Of a stretch of DNA of 64,000 nt, positions 1 through 8,500 are shown piece after piece. The DNA comes from Alphaproteobacteria bacterium. GTDB taxonomy: Bacteria > Pseudomonadota > Alphaproteobacteria > Sphingomonadales > Sphingomonadaceae. The stretch is from contig JAFANP010000006.1 of assembly GCA_019232625.1 (NCBI GenBank), positions 62,001 to 126,000 on the forward strand, written 5' to 3'. How positions within the stretch are numbered: position 1 is the first letter of the stretch; each line of letters starts with the position of its first letter. Made by a program: the position numbers and the translations under genes. The notes below the pieces were generated by a model. That model saw only the letters and a program-made list of their open reading frames with translations. It made no database searches and was not told where the DNA came from.

Positions 1-2
1 TC

Positions 3-1265
3 AGCGTCAAGCTCGCTGCCGTCGTCGCCGCTTCGACCTTCCTCTACATCGTCTTCCGCCTCGCCGCCTATCCGGCCATACGCCGCCGCACCGAGGAGGA
101 GATCATCGCCCGCGCCTATGAGGAGACCTACCTCATGGAGTCGATGCGGGCGATGCGGGCGATCAAGCTCCACGTCTTCGAGGCGATGCGCGAGAATGGC
201 TGGCGCAACAAATATGCCGACGTCGTCTCGGCGAGCTACCGCACCAAGATCTACAAGATCCTGACGCGGCTGGTCGAAGGGATGCTGCTGTCGGCGCAGT
301 TCCTGCTCACCGTCTATCTCGCCGCCACCTACGTGATGGCCGACGCGATGACGATCGGCCTGATGCTCGCCTTCCTCGCCTACCGGTCGAGCTTCATGTC
401 GAGCGCCACCGCCCTCGTCGACCATGCCGAGAACTGGCGGCTGCTCTCGGTCCACCTCGACCGCCTCTCCGACATCGTCGCCGAGCCGCGCGAGAACGTC
501 GTTCCGCCGCCGCCGCGCACCGCCGTGCTGCCGCCGCCGGCGATCAAGGCGGACGGCCTCCATTTCGCCTACGGCCCGAACGACCCGCCGGTGCTGCGCG
601 ACATGAGCTTCGAAGTGCCGCCGGGCAGCTTCGTCGCCATCGTCGGAACGTCGGGCGCCGGGAAGACGACGCTGATGCGGATCATGCTCGGCCTCCTCCA
701 GCCGACGATGGGCAAGTTCCTCGTCGACGGCCGCCCGCTGACCCCCGCCACCACCGCCGAGTGGCGCGCCCGGATCGCCGCCGTGCTTCAGGACGACCAG
801 CTGCTCACCGGCACGCTCGCCGACAATATCAGCTTCTTCGATCCCCATCCCGACCAGGCGCGGATCGAGACGGCGGCGCGGCTGGCGCGGATCCACGACA
901 CGATCGCCGAAATGCCGATGGCCTATCAGAGCCTGATCGGCGACATGGGCTCGGCTCTTTCCTCCGGCCAGCGCCAGCGCATCATGCTCGCCCGCGCCCT
1001 CTACCGCGATCCCGACGCGCTGTTCCTCGACGAAGGCACCGCCAATCTCGACGAGGAGAACGAGCGGGCGATCGCCGACACGCTCGCCCAGCTGCCCATC
1101 ACCCGCATCGTCGTCTCCCACCGCCCGATCCTCGTCGAGCGCGCCGAGATCGTCTACCGCCTGGTCGAGGGCCGCCTGGAGCGGGTGACCGGCCCGATGG
1201 GCGGCGCCGACGGCGCCTCCGCCTGGGACCGCCTGCGCACTTTGTCCTCGGGACTAAAGCGCTGA
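3..1265 (+). CDS. ABC exporter of bacteriocin type, C-terminal part (partial)
   Basis: The reading frame is open from base 3, so the gene begins left of the window; only the second half of the membrane domain and the whole ATPase domain are visible. Two hydrophobic segments lie near 70-120 residues into the visible part. The ATPase has Walker A GTSGAGKTT, signature SSGQRQRIMLARAL, Walker B DALFLDEGT and the switch His in VVSHRP. The linker and ATPase resemble the peptidase-containing (C39) exporters that cut double-glycine leaders and export the peptide through the inner membrane. Whether an N-terminal C39 peptidase is present cannot be seen. The double-glycine-like peptide gene 1.3 kb away on the other strand is a plausible cargo, by inference from distance only. 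Confidence 0.85.
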   Translation, partial: SVKLAAVVAASTFLYIVFRLAAYPAIRRRTEEEIIARAYEETYLMESMRAMRAIKLHVFEAMRENGWRNKYADVVSASYRTKIYKILTRLVEGMLLSAQFLLTVYLAATYVMADAMTIGLMLAFLAYRSSFMSSATALVDHAENWRLLSVHLDRLSDIVAEPRENVVPPPPRTAVLPPPAIKADGLHFAYGPNDPPVLRDMSFEVPPGSFVAIVGTSGAGKTTLMRIMLGLLQPTMGKFLVDGRPLTPATTAEWRARIAAVLQDDQLLTGTLADNISFFDPHPDQARIETAARLARIHDTIAEMPMAYQSLIGDMGSALSSGQRQRIMLARALYRDPDALFLDEGTANLDEENERAIADTLAQLPITRIVVSHRPILVERAEIVYRLVEGRLERVTGPMGGADGASAWDRLRTLSSGLKR

Positions 1266-1266
1266 G

Positions 1267-1466
1267 GTCGTCCCGGAGAACGCCGGGACCACGCCGGAGG
1301 GTTGAGGGATTGAACCACCCCTCCGATCATCCTGAGTAGCCGCTGAGCGAAGTCGGAGCGGCGTATCGAGGACGACCCTTCGATACGGGACTTCGCAAGG
1401 CTCAGTCCCTGCTCAGGATGAGCGGTTCAGTCGAGACGCGCGGTTCCCGGCCTCCACCGGGATGAC
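1267..1466. repeat. Nested intergenic inverted repeats
   Basis: The gap between the exporter and the next gene is filled by nested, imperfect inverted repeats. The inner pair begins with catcctgag at 1328 and ends with ctcaggatg at 1420; its arms share gaagtc and tatcgagg blocks and meet near 1372. The outer pair is gtcgtcccgg at 1267 and a matching ccgggatgac ending at 1466. It can fold into a long hairpin downstream of the exporter. Dispersed repeats of this style are common between genes in sphingomonads (general knowledge); whether it also acts as a terminator is unknown. Confidence 0.7.
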
Positions 1467-1487
1467 GTCATGCCCGCCGCTCGCGGG

Positions 1488-2444
1488 TCAGACCAGGTAG
1501 CCGGTGGAGGTGCGGGTCTTGATCTCGATCTCGATCGAGGTCTGCATGCGCTGGACGAGGAGGCGCTTGCCGAAGCGGGGGTCGAGGAAGTCGCGGAGCA
1601 GCGGCGGGCGGGCGGCGCGGAAGTAGAAGGCCGGGTCCTCGCACACGTCCTCGTTGGCGGCGATCTTCAGCTCGTCCTTGCGAGTCACCGTCTGCACCAC
1701 CGCGGGCGCGTGGGTGACCCCGGCCGCGAGCAGGGTGTAGGCGCGGTGATAGCCGTTCTGGAGCAGGAGCCGCTCCTCGCTGCGCACCACCGACATGAAG
1801 TTTGAGCCGAAGCCGACCATCAGCGCGAGGATGTCGGAAACCGGGCCGAAGGTCCTGAGGTCCTTCACCCGCGCCGGCTTCAGGAGCTGGGCGCGGTGGA
1901 GGCGGAAGTCCGTCGAATCGCAGGTGAACAGCCAGCGCTCGCTCGACACCCGCCGGGCGCGGACCGCCGGGTGCGGCCGGTCGGTGGGCAGGCAGAAGCG
2001 GAACAGCTCCTCCTCCGGCATGCCGGGGTGCAGGCGGCGGCGCAGCTCGGCCGAGAATTCGGCGCTGACGCTGGATTGCGAGACGACCAGCCGGCCGAGC
2101 TCGACCATCCGGATCTGCGTCGGAAGCGTGTCGTAGGTGTCGCGGAAATAGCGGTCCCGGGCGAGCCTGCGGGCGAGCGGCCGCATCGCCGCGGGGAGCG
2201 GCAGGCACTGGGCGCCGTCGGCGGCGCCGGCCTCCGCCTGCTCGAGCGCGTAATAGAGGTCGTTGGCCTTGCGCCACTCGTCGGCGAGCGCGCGCTGGCT
2301 GAGCTCGGCGCCGCCGACCGCCTTGTCCCTCACGAAATCGAGATAGTCGGACAGATGCGGCTGGCCGAGGAGGTAGACGAGCTCCTCGGGAGCCGCGACC
2401 GGCGGCGTCTCGCCGGCGGCGAGCTGCGATGCGCTTCGCTTCAT
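1488..2444 (-). CDS. Unrecognised 318-residue protein of the peptide locus
   Basis: No family is recognised with certainty. The protein is soluble, with no signal peptide or membrane segment. It starts at ATG 2444, the only in-frame ATG with a GGAGA element just upstream. One stretch (LLQNGYHRAYTLLAAG, about residues 225-240) looks like the ParB/sulfiredoxin-type D/N-G-x-H-R motif, but the rest does not obviously follow that fold. It lies directly downstream of the Cys/Lys-rich peptide gene on the same strand, behind a terminator-like hairpin at 2460-2492. It may therefore be made at a lower level by read-through from the peptide promoter. A role in peptide modification, immunity or regulation is possible but is inference from context. 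Confidence 0.7.
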   Translation of the reverse strand: MKRSASQLAAGETPPVAAPEELVYLLGQPHLSDYLDFVRDKAVGGAELSQRALADEWRKANDLYYALEQAEAGAADGAQCLPLPAAMRPLARRLARDRYFRDTYDTLPTQIRMVELGRLVVSQSSVSAEFSAELRRRLHPGMPEEELFRFCLPTDRPHPAVRARRVSSERWLFTCDSTDFRLHRAQLLKPARVKDLRTFGPVSDILALMVGFGSNFMSVVRSEERLLLQNGYHRAYTLLAAGVTHAPAVVQTVTRKDELKIAANEDVCEDPAFYFRAARPPLLRDFLDPRFGKRLLVQRMQTSIEIEIKTRTSTGYLV

Positions 2445-2459
2445 CTCGTCTCCATGCGA

Positions 2460-2492
2460 AAAGGCCGGGCGGAGATTAGCCGCCCGGCCTTT
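2460..2492 (-). terminator. Intrinsic terminator or attenuator after the peptide gene
   Basis: A perfect 13-bp stem (arms 2460-2472 and 2480-2492, loop of 7) reads on the minus strand as AAAGGCCGGGCGG, loop, CCGCCCGGCCTTT and continues with another T. It lies between the peptide stop codon (2534) and the next start (2444) and ends about 15 bases before that ATG. This is the usual position for a partial terminator in bacteriocin operons. Confidence 0.8.
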
Positions 2493-2533
2493 GAAAAGGC
2501 GTTAATGCCGGCCGGCGGAGCGCCGGCGCGGGA

Positions 2534-2716
2534 TCAGCAGCCGCGCTTCTTCGACTTCGAGCCCTTGCACTTGGACTTCGACTTGGAAGCCTTGCACTTC
2601 GACTTGGAGCGGCCCTTGCTTCCCGAGCCGCAGCGCGGGGCGGGGGCGCAGCTGGAGCGGCCGCAGCCGCCGGCGCCGTAGACGAAACCGAGTTCCTGGG
2701 TGGTGAGATCGCGCAT
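2534..2716 (-). CDS. Cys/Lys/Ser-rich peptide with double-glycine-like leader (putative bacteriocin)
   Basis: A 60-residue peptide. ATG 2716 is preferred over the upstream in-frame start at 2758 because AGGAGA lies 6 bases before it. The N-terminal 17 residues (MRDLTTQELGFVYGAGG) look like a short leader ending in GG, with Leu and acidic residues spaced as in double-glycine leaders. The predicted mature part starts CGRSSCAPAPRCG and then alternates Lys and Ser with isolated Cys (SKSKCKASKSKSKCK, ending KKRGC). It contains six cysteines and is highly basic. A C39-type exporter ends 1.3 kb away and a DsbA-like protein is encoded 367 bp upstream on the same strand, which fits a disulfide-bonded secreted peptide. 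No known bacteriocin family is recognised. The low-complexity coding means the gene call rests on the leader, the RBS and the terminator downstream. Confidence 0.7.
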   Translation of the reverse strand: MRDLTTQELGFVYGAGGCGRSSCAPAPRCGSGSKGRSKSKCKASKSKSKCKGSKSKKRGC

Positions 2717-3021
2717 TGACTGTCTCCTGTTGCAACCTGGCGGCGGCCTGCTCGACACGTAAGCCCGCCGGAAATGAGAGCGTTACGGAGGCGTGCGGCA
2801 AGCGCCAGACGGCAAAATCGGCTGTCCCGGATGGAGACAGAGCGGGGTCGGAAGTGAACCGGAGCGGCGACGCCTCTGAAAGGCAAGTCGCGGAAAAACG
2901 GGAATTCTTTAGAGCGGCACGGCGCGGGTGGGCGCGTCCGGCGGCATTCGCGCGCCGCCGCGGCGCCGGGCGGCGATGGCGGAGGCGGCCTTCCCGAGCG
3001 CGAATCGCCCTCGCCGGCAAT

Positions 3022-3082
3022 GGGGACACGTACCTTTTTCGAGAAAAGGTACGTGTCCCCTCGTCGGAGGGTATGTGTCCCC
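3022..3082. repeat. REP-like palindrome plus partial third arm
   Basis: A perfect 17-bp inverted repeat (GGGGACACGTACCTTTT at 3022-3038 and its complement at 3044-3060, loop 5) is followed by a partial further copy (gggtatgtgtccccc, 3068-3082). It abuts the stop codon of the DsbA-like gene at 3084. GGGGACA-type palindromes are commonly mobilised REP-like elements (inference). The rest of the 2717-3021 gap shows no gene; it should hold the promoter of the peptide gene, but no convincing -35/-10 was seen. Confidence 0.8.
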
Positions 3083-3083
3083 C

Positions 3084-3824
3084 TTACTTGATCGCGCCGC
3101 GGAGCTGGGGCTGGAGGGTCCGCCAGTCGCTGGTGTCGGCGAGGTAGCGGCCGTTGATGAAGAAGTTGGGCGTGCCGGTCACGCCTTCCTTGTTGCCGAG
3201 CGCGGTGATCGCGGCGAGCTTGTCCATTCCCGCTTGGTCGGCGAGGCAGGACTGGATCTTGCCGCTCGGCATGCCGCGCTGGCGGAAGAACTCGTCGAGG
3301 CCGCCGGCGCGCACCAGCGCCGTCATGCGCTGCTGCGGCGGGAGGTTCTCGAGCTGCTCGAGCTGCTCGCGCGGCAGCTGCTCGACCTTGCCGGCCCATT
3401 CGGGCTGGGTGGCGTAGAGCTCCTCGATCAGCCGGAAGGCGGGGATCGCCCCCTGGCAGTGGACGAGGAGCGACACGCCGGGGTCGGTGCCGTGGATCAT
3501 GTAGGTGCGATATTCCCAGCTGACCTGGCCGCTCTTCACATATTTGTCGCGCAGCGTCGGCACGCCTTCCTGCGCGAACTTGGCGCAGAAGGGGCAGCTC
3601 AGCGAGGCATATTCGACCAGCTTCACCGGCGCGTTGGGATTGCCCATGCGGAAGCCGCCCTCCGGAGTCTCGCTCACCACCTGCGTCCAGTCGCCCTGCG
3701 GCGCCGGGACCTGGGCGAGCGGCGCCTCCATCTGCGCGCTCGAGGCGTTGCCGCCGTTGCCGCCGCCGCACGCGGCGAGCGCGAGCGCCAGCGCCGCCGC
3801 CCCGCCGAGCTTCAATGCCTTCAT
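3084..3824 (-). CDS. DsbA-family thioredoxin-fold lipoprotein
   Basis: A 246-residue thiol-disulfide oxidoreductase of the DsbA/DsbG type, expected to act in the periplasm anchored by lipid. The start at ATG 3824 gives a signal sequence ending in the lipobox LAAC (Cys about 19) and has GGAGA upstream; in-frame ATGs further out would bury the signal. The active site is CPFC in YASLSCPFCAKF. The cis-Pro loop GVTGTPNFFINGRY near the C-terminus is the usual DsbA substrate-binding element. The insert between them is helical, as in the family. It is encoded upstream of and in the same direction as the Cys-rich peptide gene, so it might help fold that peptide, but a general housekeeping role is equally possible. 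Confidence 0.9.
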   Translation of the reverse strand: MKALKLGGAAALALALAACGGGNGGNASSAQMEAPLAQVPAPQGDWTQVVSETPEGGFRMGNPNAPVKLVEYASLSCPFCAKFAQEGVPTLRDKYVKSGQVSWEYRTYMIHGTDPGVSLLVHCQGAIPAFRLIEELYATQPEWAGKVEQLPREQLEQLENLPPQQRMTALVRAGGLDEFFRQRGMPSGKIQSCLADQAGMDKLAAITALGNKEGVTGTPNFFINGRYLADTSDWRTLQPQLRGAIK

Positions 3825-4011
3825 CGTCGTCACTCTCCGGTTGCTCGGGCGGCGGGCGCCGGCCGGACCGGCGGCGCCGCGCGCCCGATGATGCGAGGGC
3901 CGGACCGTGGCCGCTCGCCGGCTCAAATGCAATCGCCAAGGCGCCGCGCCGGCGCGGAAGACCGGCGTCGGTTTACCCGGGCTTAAGCATGAGGGGCGCA
4001 GAAGAAGCGCC

Positions 4012-5514
4012 ATGTTGCACGCCAGTGTGGAACGGCCGGACGAGCCCCCGGCATCGCTGTTCGCGCAGGCGCGGCACGCGGTGATCTGGCGCTCGGGCGC
4101 GCAGATCGTCGGCCAGCTCATCACCTGGGGCGCGACCTTCCTCGTCATCCGCATCCTCGACCCCGACGATTACGGCCTGTTCGCGATGACGCAGGTGATG
4201 CTGTCGCTGCTCAACATGCTGAACGGCACCGGCCTCGCCAAGGGGCTCATCCAGCAGCCTGAGGCGGACGAGCGCTCGATCCGCCAGCTCTACGGCATGC
4301 TGATCGTGCTCAATTTCTCACTCGGGGCCACGCAGTTCCTGCTCGCGCCGGTCGCCGCCGCCTATTTCCGGCAGCCGATCGTCGCGGACCTGCTGAGGGT
4401 GCAGTCCTTCCTCTATTTCACTACCCCGTTCGTCGCCTTTCCCTACGCGCTGCTCGCGCGGTCGATCGACTTCAAGCGGCAGGCGAAGGTCTATCTGCTC
4501 TCCTCCGTCGCCGGAGGGGTGACGGCGCTTGCCGGCGCGCTCGCCGGGCTCGGCGTCTGGACGCTGATCGCGGCGCCGATCGCGCTGTTCACCACCCGCG
4601 CGGTCGGTATGACGGTGGCGTCGGGCCACCGCTACCGCCCCACGTTCGACTTCCGGGGAGCGGGCGCGCTTGCGAAGTTCGGTGGGCTGATGGCGACGGC
4701 GCAGCTCTTCTGGCTGATGCAGAGCCAGGCCGACGTGTTCATCGCCGGCCGCGTCCTCGGCTCCGCCACATTGGGGCTGTACACGACCGGCCTGTTCCTG
4801 ACCCAGATCCTGGTCGCCAAGTTCGTCCCGGCCGTGAACGAGGTCGCCTTCTCCATCTACGCGCGGATGCAGCACGACCGCGCCGCGGTGGCGGAGGGCT
4901 TCGCCCGCTCGGTGCGGCTGGTGATGCTCGTCGCCCTGCCCTTCTACATCGGCCTCGCCGTCACCGCGGAGCCGCTGGTGGCGACCGTTCTGGGCCCCAA
5001 ATGGACGGCGGCGGCGCCGCTCGTCCGCCTGCTCGCCATCGCCATGCCGGCGGTGACCCTGCAGGTGCTGTTCAGCCCGGCCTGCGACGGCATCGGCCGC
5101 CCGGGGATCAGCCTTCGCACCGGCATGGTCGGCGCGGCGCTGATGCCGCTCTCCTTCGCGATCGGCCTCAAATGGGGGGTGACCGGCCTCGCCGCCTCGT
5201 GGATCGGCGGCTATTCGCTCTATCTGCTGGTCACGGCCCTGTGGGTGCTGCCGGTGATCGGCCTCCCGGGCCGCCGGCTGGTCGCGGCGATCGCTCCGGC
5301 GGCGCGCGCGGCGCTCGCCATGGGGGCCCTCGTCCTCGCCGCCGACGCGCTCCTCCCGCCGCTGGCGCCGCCGCCGCGCCTCGCCATCCTCGTCGCGACC
5401 GGGAGCCTCGTCTACGGCGCGTGGCTCTACCTCTTCGCCCGCGACACGCTGGCCGAGGCGGTGGCGCTGGCCCGCGGCCGGATGCAGGCGCCCCCGGGGG
5501 CCGCCGCGGGGTGA
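4012..5514 (+). CDS. Wzx/MATE-type polysaccharide flippase
   Basis: A roughly 500-residue polytopic membrane protein of the polysaccharide-biosynthesis (Wzx/RfbX, MOP) superfamily, which flips lipid-linked sugars or export substrates across the inner membrane. The N-terminal region (WRSGAQIVGQLITWGATFLV, then RILDPDDYGLFAMTQ) is the typical first and second helix of the family, and about twelve hydrophobic segments follow. ATG 4012 is chosen because it places the protein start just before the first conserved helix; an in-frame start at 3907 adds a basic stretch with no family likeness. It stands alone, convergent with the NRPS/thiopeptide operon, whose product has no other exporter in view. 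That makes a link possible but unproven. Confidence 0.85.
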   Translation: MLHASVERPDEPPASLFAQARHAVIWRSGAQIVGQLITWGATFLVIRILDPDDYGLFAMTQVMLSLLNMLNGTGLAKGLIQQPEADERSIRQLYGMLIVLNFSLGATQFLLAPVAAAYFRQPIVADLLRVQSFLYFTTPFVAFPYALLARSIDFKRQAKVYLLSSVAGGVTALAGALAGLGVWTLIAAPIALFTTRAVGMTVASGHRYRPTFDFRGAGALAKFGGLMATAQLFWLMQSQADVFIAGRVLGSATLGLYTTGLFLTQILVAKFVPAVNEVAFSIYARMQHDRAAVAEGFARSVRLVMLVALPFYIGLAVTAEPLVATVLGPKWTAAAPLVRLLAIAMPAVTLQVLFSPACDGIGRPGISLRTGMVGAALMPLSFAIGLKWGVTGLAASWIGGYSLYLLVTALWVLPVIGLPGRRLVAAIAPAARAALAMGALVLAADALLPPLAPPPRLAILVATGSLVYGAWLYLFARDTLAEAVALARGRMQAPPGAAAG

Positions 5515-5534
5515 CGACGAAGGCCTGGGGTTCG

Positions 5535-5557
5535 TCTCCGTTCAAGCTGAACGGAGA
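5535..5557. terminator. Hairpin between convergent genes
   Basis: A perfect 10-bp stem (tctccgttca, loop agc, tgaacggaga) lies between the flippase stop at 5514 and the NRPS stop at 5584. The position suits a bidirectional terminator. No strong T-run follows on either strand. Confidence 0.6.
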
Positions 5558-5583
5558 GGCGATCCACCGGCTCAGGACGGACC

Positions 5584-8500
5584 CTAGGCGGCCGCCGCGG
5601 ATGGGGCGAGCGGGCAGGCGCGGTCGAGCGCCTCGCGCAGGCGGGCGGCGAAGGTTTCGACGTTGGGCGGCTCGATCATCGTGCCGTGCGTGCCGGGTAT
5701 GTCGTGCGCCTCGAGCGGGCCGGCGACGACCTCCGCCCAGCCCGGTGCGGCGTCCAGCACGTCGAGCCGGTCGGCCGGCTGGAACAAGGCCATCGCGCCT
5801 TCATAGGCGCCCGGGCGATAGGCATAAGCGGCGCGTTCGAGCGCGGCGGCATTGCGGCGGCGGCCCTCGGGGAGATCGGGGGCGGCGACGCCGGCCTCCT
5901 CCAGCACGCCGCGCGCCCGGTCGTAGGCGTAAGCGAGCCGGCGGGTGAGCGGCAGGCTCCCCCAGACCCGCAGGTGGTAGCGTATCTTGCTGCGCCGCAT
6001 CTCGGCGGCGGAGATGCGCTGGAAGGCGACGGGGTTCATCGAATGGCCGACGGCGAGGAGCGGCACCGCCTCGCCCGCCGCGCGAAGCTGCCGCGCGACC
6101 TCGAAGGCGAGGATGCCGTTGGTGCACCAGCCGGCGAGGAGATAGGGCCCGCGCGGGCGGTTGGCGCGGATGGCCGCGGCGACGGCGGCGGCTATCTCCT
6201 CGAAGCGCGTGTCCGGGCGGAGCATCCGGTCGAGGATCGGGCCGAGCTCCAGCCCCAGGAAGGGCCGCCCGGCGCCGAGCGCCTTGGCGAGCGGGAGATA
6301 GGCGGGGCCGCCGTCGAGCCAGATCAGCGGCACGCCCGCGCCGAGGGGCTGGAGCGGCACGAACTGGTCGAGCCGGCCCGTCTCGCCGCGGTCGAGGTGG
6401 GCGGCGAGCGCGCGCAGGGTCGGCGCCTGGAAGAATTCCGCCATGCCGACCCGGCGGCCCCATTGCCGCTCGATCCGCACGAGGAGTCGGGCGACCAGCA
6501 GCGAATGGCCGCCAAGCTCGAAGAAGCTGTCGTCGCGGCCGATCCCGCCGGTGCGCAGCAGCTCGGCCCACAGCGCCGCCAGCCGCGCCTCGGTCTCGCC
6601 GGACGGCGGCTCGGCCGCGGCGGCACGGCCCCCTCCGGGGCGGGGCAGGGCCTTGCGGTCGACCTTGCCGTTGGGCGTCATCGGAAGCGCGGGGAGGATC
6701 TCGAAATGCGAGGGGATCATGTAGTCGGGCAGGGTCAGCGCGAGATGGGCGCGCAGGCCCGACCGGTCGGGGCGGGCGCCGCCGTGCGGGACAACGTAGG
6801 CGGCCAGCGCCCGCTCGCCGGACGCGTCGGGCCAGCTGCGCACCGCCGCGGACGCGACTTCCGGAGAGCGGGCGAGCGCGCCCTCTATCTCCTCGACGGC
6901 GACGCGGTAGCCGCGGATCTTCTCGTCATTGTCGACGCGGCCGAGGCAGAGCAGGGCGCCGTCGGCGCGGTAGCGGGCGAGGTCGCCGGTGCGGTAGAGC
7001 CGCGCGCCGCCGGCGGCCGGGGCGGAGGCGAACCGCTCGGCGGTGAGGTCGGGACGGTTGCGATAGCCACGGGCGAGGCCCGCGCCGCCGATGAACAGCT
7101 CGCCGACGACGCCGATGGGCGCAGGGTTGCCGTAGCGGTCGAGGATGTGGATCTGGGTGTTGGCGATCGGGCGGCCGATCGGCACCGGCCCATCGCCGGG
7201 TTCTACCCGCGCGGTCGTCGACCAGATCGTCGTTTCGGTGGGGCCGTACATGTTCCACACTTGGCCGGCGCGGGCGAGAAGCGCCTCCGCCAGGTCCCGG
7301 GGCAGGGCCTCGCCGCCGCACAGGATGCGCAGGTCCGGGTCGCCCGCCCAGCCGGTCTCCAGCAGCGCGCGCCAGGTGGCGGGCGTCGCCTGCATCACCG
7401 ACGGCTTCGCCTCGGCGACGAGCGCGGCGAGCCGCCGCGGGTCGGCGGCGACGCCGCGCGGCGCGACGATCAGCGCGCCGCCGGCGAGGAGCGGCAGGAA
7501 CAGCTCGAGCGCGGCGATGTCGAAGGAGAGGGTCGTCACCGCGAGGAGCGAATCCTCCGCGCCGAAGCCGGGGCGCTCGCGCATCGCGGCGAGGAGGTTG
7601 GCGAGCGCGCCGTGGTCGATCTCGACGCCCTTGGGATGGCCGGTGGAGCCGGACGTGTAGAGGACGTAGGCGAGGTCCTCGGCGGACAACGGCGCGAGCG
7701 GGACGGCGTCGTGCGTCTCCGCCACGTCCTCGACGAGAAGGCGCGGCAAAGTGCAGCCGGGGATCGTCTCCGACAGCCGCGCCTGGGTGAGGAGGGCGGC
7801 CGCGCCCGCGTCGCGGACGATGTAGTCGAGCCGCGCGGTCGGGAAATCCGGGTCGAGCGGCAGATAGGCGGCGCCGATCCGGTGCACCGCGAGCAGCGCC
7901 GCCACCATGTCGGGCGAACGGTCGAGGCAGAGGCCGACCAGGTCGCCGCGGCCGAGCCCCGCGCCCTTCAGCATGGCGGCGATCGCGTCGGCGCGCCGGT
8001 CGAGCGCGCCGTAGGTAATCAAGGTCTCGCCGAAGCGCAGGGCGACGGCGTCCGGCCGGGCGCGGGCCTGCGCGGCGACGGCCTCGGGCAGCAGCATCGG
8101 CCCGGCCGGACGCGCCGTGTCGTTCCACTCGACCCGCAGCCGCCGCGCCTCCTCCGCTCCGAGCAGGGGCAGGTCGCGGATCGCGCAGGCGCCGTCCACC
8201 GCCACCCGCTCGAGGATGCTCAGCCAGTGGCCGATCATCCGGCGGATGGTGGCGGGGTCGTACAATTCGGTGCTGTAGAGGAAGCGGCCGATCATCCCGT
8301 CGGGCCGCTCGTCGAGCTCGAGATAGAGGTCGAACTTGGCGCCGCCGACGACGACGTCCATCTGCGTCAGGTCCCAGCCTTCGGCGAAGGGGTCGACCGG
8401 CGGCTCGATCGAGAACAGGCAGTTGAACAGCGGGTGGGCGCCCGGCTCGCGGCGCAGCTCGAGCGCGTTGACGACCTCGTCGAACGGCGCCTCGCTGGCG

